From contig VJWM01000044.1 in NCBI GenBank assembly GCA_010909165.1, forward strand, positions 1,674,001 through 1,738,000: a stretch of 64,000 bases of DNA. Direction: 5' to 3'. The notes beneath the pieces were generated by a model, which had not been told where the DNA came from, ran no database searches, and saw only the letters and a program-made list of their open reading frames with translations. Shown here piece after piece: positions 36,301 to 49,162 of this stretch. Source of the DNA: Anthoceros angustus (lineage: Eukaryota > Streptophyta > Anthocerotopsida > Anthocerotales > Anthocerotaceae). The translations under genes were made by a program, and so were the position numbers. Numbering within the stretch: the first letter of the stretch is position 1; each line of letters opens with the position of its first letter.

Positions 36301-38364
36301 GCCGCTGCAAGCAAGCGACTGGACTGGTATGGCAAGCGCGCGTCCTCAAGCAACCAAAGCACAGCAAGCAAGCAAGCAAGCCAAGGCACTGGCAGTAGAG
36401 GGAGGAAGGGAGGCAGGCTGGCAGGGTAGAGAGAGAGAGAGGGAAGGGCGGTAATACTAGAGTACGTTTTCATGGGGTGAAGGAAAGGAACCGGTAGCGT
36501 AACTGTAACCGACCCTGTTGTCAAAATTTCTCCTTTTCCTTCTCCTTCTCCTTCGCCTTCTCCTTCTCCTTCTCCTTCTCCTTCTCCTTCTCCTTATCCT
36601 TCTCGTTCTCGTTCTCGTTCCTTGTTGTTGGTGTTGAAGTTGCTGCCTGGCAGTCCCTGCTGTACATCGTGGTTGTAATGTAACTTTGTTGCTGTTGTTT
36701 TTGTTGTTCCTGTGTACACACTCTCTCACATAACATAAACACAGCTCTTGGTAGACACTGTTGCAAGAGTGCGTGTGTGTTTGTGCGTGTGTGTGTGCGC
36801 GCGCGCGAGGATGAGCTTGGTGTGGTGTGCCCAGTGGGCGGAGCAGTGCTGCCTAGGCCTGCCGGCTACTTCTGCCCACCTTCCTGCACCTACTGCACAC
36901 GCCAGAGAGCAACGCTTTCCTGTGCAGACGAAGACGCCTCACCTCCGGAGGCAGGACCCGCGGCCTAAGGGAGTAATGGCGAGGCTTGCCGCACGTTGAG
37001 ATGGGCGGGTCGGGTCGGGGCGGACATAGATAGATCCAACTGTAGGACATGACATGCGTACTGGGAAGTCTGGAACTGGAGAGAGAGTGGCAGGCCCTGA
37101 CCCTGGCCCTGGCCCTGGGGACCTGGGGTGCCGTGAGGTGAGGTGAGGGTAACTGAAATGGCGGAGGGCGGACTGGAATAGAAAGGCCCGGACGTGGTTC
37201 TCCGGCAGGGACGAGCCCCGCTGGGAGGGAGTGGGGTGACAGTGGCACCAACCGCGCGCAGCCGTCTCTCTAATTTAGCAGCCCGCACCGGCAGCAGACG
37301 CCGCAGCAAGGACACATGACAGCCAATTTGAAGTCGCGCGCCACTAATCCGCCATCGCTGTACAAAAGCAACTGGTAGCCCCGAGCTTACATGGGCCTCC
37401 ACACCCGCTTCTTCTGCTGTAGACATAACAGGCGCCGGGAGAGAGACAAGGCTTCCTTGCTCCACGCAACAACAACAACAACAACAACAACCACCGCGGT
37501 GGCAGCAGCAGGAGCACCATCAGGAGCAGGACCCGGAGCAGGAGCAGGACCCGGAGCAGGAGGAGCAGGAGGAGCAGGAGCAGGAGCAGGAGCAGGACCC
37601 GGACCCGGAGCAGCAGCAGCAGCAGGACCCGGAGTAGTTGGCTGCACCTCTGCCTGCCCCCGTGCGCCGCCGCGGTTGGCTTGCCTCGCATTGCCGCATT
37701 CATTCATCACTGCTTTGTAACTCCTCTGCTCTGCTCCCTAGGCCTTGCAACAGCTGCTCGTCCCTCAATCCATCCTCGCCGATCCGGGCGGCTTCCCCGG
37801 AGCTACCACCTACCTCTCCTCCTCCTACTTCCAACTCCTCCTCCTCCTTCCCACTGCCTGTTTGTGTCTCTCGTCTCTCTATCTGTCTGTTCACCTGCGC
37901 CCTTGCAGGCTGCTGCTGCACCTGCACCTGTCCATGGATCCGGCAGGCTGCGCGACAGTATCGCCTTGCTTGATAGGACCAGGCAACAGTAGCACGGGCT
38001 GATCACTCATCGCCAGATCCGATCTTGCTTGCTCCATTGTTTTCTTGCCGCACCTGCCTTTAGCTTTAGCGGCGCGCCTTAGCCTAGCCTACAGCTGCTA
38101 GCAGCTCCCGGGGCTGAGCTGGGCTGGGCTGGGCTGGGCTGGGAGAATTCTTGTGGAAATCTATGACTTGAGCGCAGCGCTGTGACTGTCCAATTGCACA
38201 GCGCAGCACAGCACAGCACAGCGCTGGAGAGAGGAGATGGTTCGTTCTTGTTGTTGAGGTTTGGCCCCAGGGTTTATCCGCCGGATTGTTGGCCGCCGTG
38301 TGACGCTTCCGAGGCACCTTCCTCCGCATGATCATCGTGATCATGTGTGACTGAGCACAAATTC
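33301..38364. repeat. Microsatellite-dense region upstream of the ALOG gene
   Basis: No gene is supported in about 5 kb. Simple repeats are exceptionally frequent: (GCAGAG)n at about 33600-33645, GAGGG at 34250-34285, a CACTATG-type repeat at 34375-34410, TTCCTTTCC at 34695-34745 and TGCACGC at 35195-35240. They continue with CCTGC at 35281-35303, AGGACC at 35383-35432, AAGC at 36358-36382, CTTCTC at 36536-36600 and GT/GC at 36768-36806. Further on lie ACA at 37470-37492, GGAGCA/GGACCC at 37508-37635 and GGGCT at 38115-38142. Long open frames here (up to 436 codons) are translations of these repeats. The right end probably includes a long pyrimidine-rich leader of the ALOG gene. Confidence 0.7.
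38328..38354 (+). promoter_or_regulatory. Possible upstream ORF before the ALOG start
   Basis: An ATG at 38328 opens an eight-codon frame (MIIVIMCD) with its stop at 38352-38354, ten bases before the ALOG ATG at 38365. A second ATG inside it shares the same stop. If the transcript starts upstream, ribosomes would have to reinitiate or leak past it. Position of the transcription start is unknown. Confidence 0.4.
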
Positions 38365-39879
38365 ATGAGCGGTCCGGGCAGGCTTGCAGCTTCAGCAGGC
38401 GCAGGACAAGGACAACAGCAACAGCAGCAGCTAGGCGGGGGCGTGCAGGGACAGGGGCAACAGGCTTCATCGCAGAACAGCTCGGATTCCTCGATGCTTC
38501 TGGAACTCCCCTCCCACAACGTGGTAGGCAATACCGGCTTACTCACCCGATCTTCATCGCAGGGCCGACTGCACCAGTTCCAGCAGCAGCAGCAGCAGCA
38601 GCAGCATCAACAGCAGCAGCACCAGCAGCAGCAGCAACACCAGCAGCAGCACCAGCAGCACCAGCAGCAACTGCAGCAACAACACCAGCAGCATCAACAC
38701 CAGCAGCAGCAGCAGCTGCAAGGCAGCCTGCAGTCTCTGGGAGCCGCATCCGGCTCCGGCTATGGCGGATCGCCTCTGGCGCAGCTGGCGCACGTGCAGG
38801 ACCACCGACCCATCCAGCTCTCGGCATCGGAGCAGGCGCAGCTGCTCCACCAGGCCCGATCCGGGATGCAGCAATTCCACCACCTCTCCGGCCAGATGCC
38901 GTCACCGTCCTCGTACCACGGCGGCTCCCCTCACCTCCTCTCTTCCTCCGCCCTGCTCCGCCAGGCCTCGCAGCTGCACTACCCGCAGCAGCAGGCCAAT
39001 TCGCCCCCGGCTCAACTGCTAGGCTCGGTCCAGTCTCACCGCATGCACCAGGCGCACCAGCAGCAGATTCCTCAGCCGCAGCCTCCGCAAGCTCAGGGTT
39101 CAGGGGGTGGATTGATGCAAGGGCAGGGACCGGGACCAGGACCAGGACCAGGGCCAGGGCCAGGGCAAGCGCAGGGCCAGGGCCAGGGCCAGGGCGTGCA
39201 GCAGCAGCAGCCTGCGGCCCAACTGAGCCGGTACGAGAGCCAGAAGCGGCGGGATTGGCGAACGTTCGGGCAATACCTGCGCAACAGGCGGCCGCCGATC
39301 GCGCTCGGGAGATGCACGGGGGCCATTGTGCTGGAATTCCTGCGCTACCTGGACCAATTCGGCAAGACCAAGGTTCACATTCCCAGCTGCTCCTTCTTCG
39401 GGGTTATTGCTCCTCCCCAGCCCTGCTCCTGCCCGCTCCGCCAGGCATGGGGATCTCTGGACGCTCTGGTAGGCCGACTCCGTGCCGCATTCGAGGAGCA
39501 TGGCGGATCTCCGGAGGCCAACCCGTTTGGAGCCAGAGCGGTGCGGCTTTACCTGAGAGAGGTGCGGGACATGCAGGCCAAGGCCCGGGGCATCGCCTAC
39601 GACAAGAAGAAAAGGAAGCGACCTCCGTCGGGCCCGGGCGGGACCAGCGCAGCGGGAGGAGCTGCAGCTGCAGCACCAGATGCATCGGGTCCAGGCAGCA
39701 GTGGTGCAGGGGGATCCGGGGGCCAGCAACAACAACAACAATTGCAGCAATTACACCAGCAGCAGCAGCAGCAACAGCAACAGCAGCATCAGGGAGGGCC
39801 TTCGGGCAGCAGCAGCAGCTCCTTCGCTTCTGGCCCCCCCATGAGCACGTCGCCTGGACCTTCCACTCAAGAGCTGTGA
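38365..39879 (+). CDS. ALOG-domain transcription factor (LSH/G1 type)
   Basis: Plant nuclear DNA-binding regulator of meristem and lateral-organ development. It is one exon of about 504 aa from the ATG at 38365; a GTG six codons upstream is not a plausible plant start. The ALOG domain occupies about residues 290-420. It begins [20 protein letters not shown] and continues [53 protein letters not shown] and [20 protein letters not shown], including the zinc-ribbon insert Cys/His residues. A nuclear localisation signal (KKKRKRPP) follows directly. Outside the domain there are long Gln/His tracts (about residues 70-120), a Gly-Pro-Gln repeat before the domain and a second Gln tract near the C-terminus. 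Flowering-plant members are usually 180-280 aa, so the low-complexity arms roughly double the size. The intronless structure is common for this family. Confidence 0.93.
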   Translation: MSGPGRLAASAGAGQGQQQQQQLGGGVQGQGQQASSQNSSDSSMLLELPSHNVVGNTGLLTRSSSQGRLHQFQQQQQQQQHQQQQHQQQQQHQQQHQQHQQQLQQQHQQHQHQQQQQLQGSLQSLGAASGSGYGGSPLAQLAHVQDHRPIQLSASEQAQLLHQARSGMQQFHHLSGQMPSPSSYHGGSPHLLSSSALLRQASQLHYPQQQANSPPAQLLGSVQSHRMHQAHQQQIPQPQPPQAQGSGGGLMQGQGPGPGPGPGPGPGQAQGQGQGQGVQQQQPAAQLSRYESQKRRDWRTFGQYLRNRRPPIALGRCTGAIVLEFLRYLDQFGKTKVHIPSCSFFGVIAPPQPCSCPLRQAWGSLDALVGRLRAAFEEHGGSPEANPFGARAVRLYLREVRDMQAKARGIAYDKKKRKRPPSGPGGTSAAGGAAAAAPDASGPGSSGAGGSGGQQQQQQLQQLHQQQQQQQQQQHQGGPSGSSSSSFASGPPMSTSPGPSTQEL

Positions 39880-41880
39880 TTTGCTCATCGCAGCAACATC
39901 CAGGATCATTACAGGAGTTGGCTAGATTTTAGCATTTGTTAAACCCCCCACTCTGCCGGGAAGACCAGAAACCCTAAGTGTGTTTGATGGGTCAGGCCCC
40001 GCGGATTTTTTGATTCTCCCCACGCCACATGCTAACACACTTGCCTAGATGCTTAGATGCTTCACCTTCGCTCTGCTCTCATCACCTTCTCTTCTCCGCT
40101 CTGCCCTCCAAGGGAGAGCCCGAGCTACCCTTAACTATATCATTGGCCAACAAATTTCAAACTCCCCCTAGCTCTTCGTTAACCATTCTTTCTTTTATTT
40201 TCATGTAGCTACTAGATAAAGATTTCTATCTATCCATGTTTGGACAAAATATTTGTAGGTTATAGTTTCTAGGTCTCTAGTAAAATTAGGTAGTCAATCA
40301 TCCGGTCCTCCAATATGGTCATATCATTTCATTCTTTTGTCCAAAGCTGGAAATAATACGTCAAGGTTTTTTTTTCATGATCAACTCCTATAATTGTATA
40401 ACTTTATAATAATCAAATTATCATAATAATATATTATATTAGAGAAGTGAATATAACAAATTAAGGGAGAATAAACGTACTTGATACAAAACAAAGTCAA
40501 TTAACAACTTGATTTTGTGGATTGAAATGCATTGACTCAATGTGTTACTCGCTAGTTAGTTGGCTCCACAAAAAGCCTCAAACTCATAGATCAAAGAAAA
40601 CAGTGACAGTAGTGTGCTTGTGTTCTTTCATGAGGATTGTATGTGAGCATAGTCATAATTGCCGAGCACGCGCATGCATGCGCGTATCTAAGTATGGGGC
40701 TAAACCGCTAGATTGTCACCTTATATGTGTTTTTAGAGTGCAAAATGGATGTGGGTCTTTGTGCATACTTGGTGAGGCAGAATACTGATAGAAGGTCTCC
40801 CACGTCTAGGTCTCCCATCTTTAGATCTCACTCGGAGCGGGCCAAGGATACGATAGCGGGCATGTAAAATGCAAGCAAGAAGTTTAAAAAAAGAAATATG
40901 TGTACTATACAATAGTTTCAATCCACAAAATCAAGTTGTTAATGCACTTTGTCTTGTGGATAGTTGGCATGTGAAAGAAAGAAAAGGCAAGCAAGAAGTT
41001 TTGGAAAAGCAAATCTACACTACATCATAATTCAGCTTATCGATGCATCCTGCGAAAATGAAGATATCACTAGACTTCCTTCTAGCTAGTGAGAGATTTT
41101 TAATAATAAGTCCATCGACATGGTGTGGCATACATACCTCTCTTTTTCTATACTTGGAATTTCATTACGGTAATAATTATAACTAAAATATTTTTTAGTA
41201 TCATAATATTTAATTTTTCCTCAATGCCAAGATTTTTTTCCTTTTTTAACACATCTAGGCAGTTCAAGCTTGAAAGCTCTTTTATGACCTTTCTTTAATA
41301 GTAGAAAAGCCAGTCCAATCGCAAAATTGGTATGTTATAAAAAACAGCATCTTTATGGTTTGAAGAACATCTTGTTAGCAATTCTTTACGTTTGTGCATT
41401 TCTAGCATTGCCTCGTCTTTAACACATGTAGACACGGGTCTTGTGTGAAAGGTGGATTATGACCATTCTTCAATAGCAAAGAGGTCAGTCTAATCAAAAG
41501 TTGTCCACTAAGGAAAACTCCATTTCTTTGTTGTGGAAGGGACCTTGATCCCATGGGTTCATAGTGGTTGTTGTAGAGCAACGTCCAGCTTGTACTTACA
41601 CAAAGCCACAACTTGCAATAAAGGCAGAGCTCCCCTAAAAATACGCTCTTGTGATACATGAGCCCACACAAAAGCTAATAGGGAAGAAACAAAAACTGTG
41701 GGGATAATTCTAGAGTAAAAGTGCCTCGCTTTAAAGGTACGGGTTGGGCATCTGAACGTGACGTGTTTTTTCCTTATACACAGTCAAATCTGCGTTGGTG
41801 CCTGCTGAAGCGTCAAGCTCAAGCCAACTATCGCGACTGTCGATGTAGGCTAGTCCGTAGCCAGCGGGCAATTCGCTCTT
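39880..41880. other. 3' flank of ALOG gene and AT-rich spacer
   Basis: The first few hundred bases are probably the 3' untranslated region. Beyond about 40140 the DNA is AT-rich with no gene supported. The word TTGATTTTGTGGATTGAAA near 40508 has a rough inverted counterpart (TTTCAATCCACAAAATCAA) at 40916-40934. This may mark the ends of a small inverted-repeat element of about 425 bp. Confidence 0.45.
40508..40934. mobile_element. Possible small inverted-repeat element
   Basis: AACTTGATTTTGTGGATTGAAA at about 40506-40527 is matched on the opposite strand by sequence at about 40916-40939, a perfect inverted repeat of roughly 20 bp enclosing about 390 bp without coding potential. CTAGTTAGTT and CAAGTTGTTAATG flank it irregularly, and I could not confirm a target-site duplication. 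It may be a non-autonomous transposon; the call rests on the inverted ends alone. Confidence 0.4.
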
Positions 41881-42383
41881 TTGCCCTGCAATTCACGCAG
41901 GAGCCATATGTGACGGGCACGTCTGTTCTTGGTATCAATTACAAGGATGGAGTTTTGATTGCGGCCGACATGGCTGGCTAGTATGGTTCGACCCTCCGCT
42001 ACAATACAAACGCAACAACTTCAATGCTCTGTGGAACACTCTGGTGCTTGGTAGAGTGAATGAGGGCGTTAAGCATTAGGGGTTGTGAGCATGACTGGGG
42101 TGAACTGCGAGGATGATCACGTTGCCATAGGGTTTGGCAACCATCTTGCACGTCCCATCTTTCGGCAGGAGTGGCGGGAGAATCTGAGCTACGAGGAAGA
42201 ATTGAAGCTGCTGGAGAAGTGTCTTCTGGTGCTGCTGTACCGTGATAGATCCTCAATCAACAAGTTTCAGATTGCCAACGTCACGGGGGACCGGCTTACG
42301 TTTCTGAGCCGTATGCAGTGAAGACAAACAGGGAACTCAAGGCCTTCCGCAATCCGACTGTCGGGGCAGAGTGTTCCGGGTGA
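41881..42383 (+). pseudogene. PBG1: Processed pseudogene of proteasome subunit beta type-4 (PBG1)
   Basis: The plus strand reads EPYVTGTSVLGINYKDGVLI then AADMAG, an in-frame stop, and YGSTLRYN. About 90 residues expected next are missing, and the match resumes in another frame with NNFNALWNTLVLGRVNEGVK. Two stops follow, then GVNCEDDHVAIGFGNHLARP, LLEKCLLVLLYRDRSSINKF, a stop, and after a frameshift the C-terminal FRNPTVGAE. All of this matches the 20S core subunit beta-7 (PBG1) in order and without introns. That makes it a dead retrocopy with an internal deletion; the functional gene must lie elsewhere. The sequence between 41700 and 41880 may be its decayed 5' end. Confidence 0.85.
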
Positions 42384-42785
42384 GCTTCAGGCTTGTTGTT
42401 TTTGAACGATTTTTGTTGGAGACTGCAAACGGTCTCAACGCGTCCCACCCTGCTGGACACATTCGATCATTGACATAACCGGGCGGTGGATCGAATAGCG
42501 CACGCTAAACAAATACTTGCAAATGCGGTCGAAACCACTAGAGATCCCGTGATGCAATTCAATCGGTGCTATCTACTGTTGAGTCTGTTGACCTGGGTTG
42601 TCGGTGCTGAGAAATCGGTAGCGGAGCCAACCGATGTTGTTGGGAGTGTCACATTCAAACTGAAATGATTGACACCGTCAGCAAACAGAGATTGATCTGC
42701 AGAATTCCTCATCAAACGGGGAGAGGGCCCCTAAAAGAGTGAGGGCTTCCAGCCCTACGACCACTAGACGGTCAGGAATCTTTTT
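42384..42785. other. Spacer, 3' flank of the LOV/F-box/Kelch gene
   Basis: No gene is seen. It lies between the PBG1 pseudogene and the end of the minus-strand photoreceptor gene and should contain the latter's 3' untranslated region. Confidence 0.45.
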
Positions 42786-44998
<2,213 letters not shown>

Positions 44999-46181
44999 CT
45001 ATTGGATCAAATTCCTAACCTCATCATACAAAACAAGAATCAATGCTGCCCCAGTTCCCCTGACCATGTTTGAGAAAGCACCTCTGTAGAAAGATTTGAT
45101 ACCTTCCTTGTTGTAGATATACTTCCAACAGTCCAAAGTGCTTTCAAAAGTGCGCTGCTGCAGACCTGACTGCATCATCATCCGATGCCGAACTGTATCT
45201 AAAGGATAGGAAATAAGTCCAGCTGACGTTGTCGCTCCCTGAGCCACAAGCCACCTTTTCCAGAAGGGCAACTGCTTTGAGTCTTGAGACAGATAGTCCT
45301 TCGCAGTGTCAAAACCCCCAAAATAGATGCTGCGATGCACTACCATACCTTGCAGGGAAGCTGGAAAGCCTCGGTATATACCTCTGAAGCCATCTGTCTG
45401 ATAGATGGTCCTCAGGAAGTGACTGATCCCCCTGAACTGACGTGCTTCACCCTTTCCCAGATCAGCTGCCAAGCGAGTGTGCGCTATGTCCAAAGGATAG
45501 ACAAAGACAAGACTTGTGCATCCTGCGCCGGCCCCTGCAAGAAAGTTGCTGGGAGCTCTGGACAAACTTCCCCCCTCGTGTGGCTTACCAGACGTTAATA
45601 GAGCCCGATACAGATCCTGCAAAAGACAGAGACCCACGGTTGCTTCACCTGCAATTCGTGCGTCTTACTGTGGTAACAGAAGGAGGAAGCGCTACCACCT
45701 ACATGAGACCCCGGGGCCGGAGACTTACTTTGAAGGCAAAGTTAAGGGCAAGTGAGGGATAATATCGCAGCACGCTCGTACCGTTTCCCCTCCACAACGA
45801 AAGCACTCCTTCCTCCTTGGATATTCTCATGATACAATCCAACAGCCCCTTGTACGGTTTTTTGCCGGCTTTGATGGCCATGTTGCTCTCCTGAGTCTGT
45901 AGCACCAGCTTTGCTCGCTCCACAGGCGCCACGATAGTGTGAGCCACACCACCCATGGCAGCTCCAGCAGCTAGATCCTTGGGGAAATTGCTCCATAGCT
46001 GCTGTTTGACAGGAACAAGTTCCGAATTCAAGCCAACTGCATCCTTGGCTGCCAAACCTTCTTCCTTGATACTAATTGCACCACTACTTTTGTCAAGAAC
46101 AGTCGGGGGAGGCGTGGTAGAGTGAGTTGCCGAAGAGGTGGCAGGCAAAGGGTTCATTCTACTGTGGAGATGACTTTTCAT
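44999..46181 (-). CDS. PM-ANT1-like adenine nucleotide transporter (mitochondrial carrier family)
   Basis: Two exons (46181-45729 and 45616-44999, both phase 0) give 356 aa. Three mitochondrial-carrier repeats are visible with PxD/ExxR signatures: VAPVERAKLVLQTQES in the first, VYPLDIAHTRLAADLGKGEA in the second and SYPLDTVRHRMMMQSGLQQR in the third. The RHRMMM sequence corresponds to the RRRMMM signature of ADP/ATP carriers, with the central Arg replaced by His. Arabidopsis PM-ANT1 (At5g56450) shares the distinctive TIVAP(I/V)ERAKL, RLAAD(I/L)GK(P/G)EARQFRGI, GIYRG(L/F)PASL and STLDCWK segments, so this is closer to that plasma-membrane ATP exporter than to mitochondrial AAC. An 80-residue polar N-terminal extension precedes the first helix. 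ATG 46181 was taken; Met9 is an alternative. Confidence 0.9.
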
Positions 46182-46838
46182 AAACCTTCCTCATCTTCAC
46201 TGCGAGATTTGCTGACACATCATGCCTCATGCTTACGAAGACCGATCTGCCAGAAACAACCATAACAGGTGAGAAAACAGCCAGACGACCTTAAACCTCC
46301 AGCCCACGCACACAGACCCACCGGAGAGAAGAAGCTGCCCATATCTCACATTCAGACTCTCAGAGTTCTAAACAGCATTCAAGCCCCCGAGCTGAACGCA
46401 CAATCTCGGCGCATGGCAGCACAGCACAGGGCCTGGCAAGAAGATACTTAATCGACCCAAGAGGCTCGCCGCGAGTGACATCACGAGCATAATTGAAATC
46501 AAGCAAGGCAAGGTTCGACACAGCACATCCTTGATTCAGCGCATTGCCAGGACTCTCCTACCAGCTGCGGCGAACCCGAGCATACTGCTACGATGGCCTC
46601 GACTAGCTCTAACCTTGCGAATAGCCGACTAAGACTGCGAGCGATGCAGGTGGCCAGATATAAATGACAAAGTTCGTAGCGAGCTAAAAAATTCGACCAG
46701 GGTGCCCTAGGCCTCCACGTGGAAACCAACACCTAGGTGAATAAAAAATGTGATGAGCTGTGTAGTGTTCGACTGTCCGATCAGTGTATGTGCTCGAATG
46801 AGGAGCATCTGCATGTGCGTGAGTCAGATGTTGCGAGC
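46182..46838. promoter_or_regulatory. Divergent promoter region
   Basis: A 657-bp spacer lies between two head-to-head genes, the carrier (minus) and the RAB3GAP2-like gene (plus). It must contain both promoters and leaders. I do not see a convincing TATA box or a shared operator by eye. Confidence 0.5.
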
Positions 46839-49162
46839 ATGGCTGGGACATCTGGAGCCTCGGCCAGAGGCAGGGGAGTGCAGTACAGCGGATGCATAGC
46901 TTCTGAGGAGCTGGGCGCGGTGGGAGCGGGGATCGAGGGATGGCTGGACAATCCTGCCGTTGTGGTAGCAATGACGCAGGCTCATGTTGCCTTGGCCTGC
47001 CGGCAGGCTATGGTCATCGAGAGCGGGTGGAAGCACCCTGAAGATCCGCAGCCCTCGGTGCTGCTGCATGTGGAGTGCGTGGAGGTTGCTGAGCGTGTCA
47101 CTGCTCTGGAATGGGTCGTATTCCAGAACTGCGTGGCTGCTGCTGTGGGCACTTCACATGGTGCCCTGCTTCTCTACTCCCACAAGGGCACCTTGCTTCT
47201 GAAGCAGGTAACTTGGCAGAACCGTGATGGGTGGAGTAAGTGCTTGCCATCGGTCACGTTTGCACTGGCTCTGACGCAAAGGGAACGGATCGGTTTTGGT
47301 TCATATGGGTGACTGTGCCGTGCAGGTGTTCCCGTATGGACCTATCCTGCGCGTCAGAGCGCGTGGGAGCGGCAATATGTGTAATGATACATCGGAGGAT
47401 TTGTGTCTTCTTTTCCCCAAAACGATATTGCGGGTTGATGTGTATGACTTGCGGGTGAGTCGCTCTGTCCTATGTAGCTTCCTCTTCTCGGATGGTTTTC
47501 TCGATGGTTTTCTATCTGGTTATTGTGCCTAGAGTTGGCGATTTCTTCAAACCTTTTGACACCGTTCATAATATTTCCTGAAGTTGATGGTGCGCAGGCG
47601 TCTCTTGGAGACAGATGAAGCCAATGGGGAATGGGCAGTTGGCGAAAGATCCTCCGATGAATTCAACAAGCTCCAATATCAGATGTGGAAGGTGTCAGCG
47701 GGTTCCTCCCCCTGTGGTGATGGAGGTATCACTGGAGTTATCGCTCCTCCTTTGATGGAACTCGAGGTACACTCTTAAGACAGTGACAGTGATTCGTTAT
47801 GTGGCTTGGATGATCTAAGCTTTTTAGTTTATGAAGAATTCATTGGAGTTGGAAGCCATTTGCTTAGAGCTGGGGGCATTATGGTACTAAGGGCCGTGTG
47901 TGGGTCCTATCAACTCACGTCCAGTGATGTTTGCAAGTGGACACAGCATGGCAAGCGACACTTTTGCGTAGCAGTGGTTGGGGCCGATTATACTGTTGCA
48001 GCTTACAGGTAGACCAGCTTTCTGCATTTCCTATCCTTTTATGCTGCTATTTCCAGTTGCTGCTGGACAAGTAAACAAATGCAAGTCCAGGGTGTCTGAA
48101 GATAAGGGTGGTTCATTAGCGGGTGCACTACTTTCGAAGGGTGTGACGGCAACTGTGTCGACGATATCCACCTTGAGCAAGGTGCTTTGGCGAAGCGATC
48201 CACCAGCTGATAGCAGGCCAGTTGAAGTCAAGCCCCAAGCTTTTGCTAGAGGTGAATAAGTTCACAGGTTCACTTTGTCCTGCTCTATGTTCCATCCCAT
48301 CCACAGCTTAAGTTGCTCTATGTTGCTCTCCATCCAGGTGAACGGTATGTGGGTTTTGTTGTGCAGCTTCTGTCATGACTTCGTTCAAGGATGCACCTAG
48401 AAAGGGTGAAAGCATTGCGATCTCGCCGAGTGGCAATCTGGCTGCTGTAACTGATTCCCTGGGGCGAGTGCTACTGATCGATGTACAGGCTCTTGTTGTA
48501 ATACGCTTATGGAAGGTAACTACACATTGGAAACAGGTTCCTTTGGGTTGAACATATCGGACTAGGCTCCCTTTCCAATGATAAAAGTACTTGGGCTGTT
48601 TGCAGGGTTATCGTGATGCCAACTGCTATTTCCTAGAAGCTCCTTTCGCTGGAACTGCCGCTCTCTCCAGTTATGGGGACCTACGACCTGAACAGCTGAG
48701 CTCTGTGAGGAAGCATGATTTCTTTCTTTGCCTGGCCATACATGCTCCTAGACGTGGTGTTGTTGAGGTAATAAAAATTCTAAACTTTTGTGCGACGTGG
48801 AGTTTAGATATGCCCATTATGATTGTGCTTAGCTGCTGTGTGTCATCTCATGACTTGGTTTGTCTGCAGGTCTGGAAGCTCCGTTATGGTTCACGTATAT
48901 CAGTTGTAAGATGTGGGGAAAGCTCACGGCTGTTGCAGCCCTCCTGTAAATTTAGATCTTCCTCAGCTAATGACACAGAGCTTGGTTACTCGCCAGCACA
49001 AGTCTACATTTTGAATGGACAATCTGGACAGCTGTCTCTTCTCAATCCCTTCACGACCACATCAGACAAGTATGTTCTGCCTGGCCCGTCGTCAAATTTC
49101 TAACATCCAATAGCCAGTCTCCCGAGGAGCAAAGCTGAGGTATTTTCTTGTATGGCAGATGA
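46839..49162 (+). CDS. RAB3GAP2-like protein (Rab3GAP regulatory subunit, N-terminal domain)
   Basis: Homologue of the non-catalytic subunit of the Rab3GAP complex, which regulates Rab GTPases in membrane traffic and autophagy. Nine exons fit in phase: 46839-47207, 47326-47454, 47584-47766, 47938-48008, 48091-48251, 48367-48515, 48606-48767, 48870-49069 and 49159-49162, about 475 aa. The order of motifs follows Arabidopsis At5g55060: GCIASEELGAVGAGIEGWL, ALEWVVFQNCVAAAVGTSHG, LVYS-like LLLYSHKGTLLLKQ, PPLMELE, VAVVGADYTVAAYR, STLSKVLWRSDP, KPQAFA, KDAPRKGESIAISPSGNLAA, TDSLGRVLLIDVQAL, RLWKGYRDANCYF and YILNGQSGQLSLLNP. Only the N-terminal beta-propeller part of animal RAB3GAP2 is present, as in other plants. 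The tiny last exon (AA|A TGA) is the least certain; read-through of the last intron would instead stop at 49101-49103. Confidence 0.85.

Noticed and set aside
34400-36430. Long open frames of 364 and 436 codons on the plus strand and 251 codons on the minus strand
   Set aside because: They run through unrelated microsatellites (CTGCACG, CCTGC, AGGACC), overlap each other in different frames and show no domain; composition alone explains them.
38554-38905. Leu- or Ala-rich minus-strand frames
   Set aside because: Antisense translations of the CAG/CAC tract in the ALOG gene.
47455-47600. Acceptor at TGCGCAG|GCGTC for the third RAB3GAP2-like exon
   Set aside because: It breaks the frame; the upstream acceptor CCTGAAG|TTGATGG at 47583/47584 keeps phase and conserved sequence.
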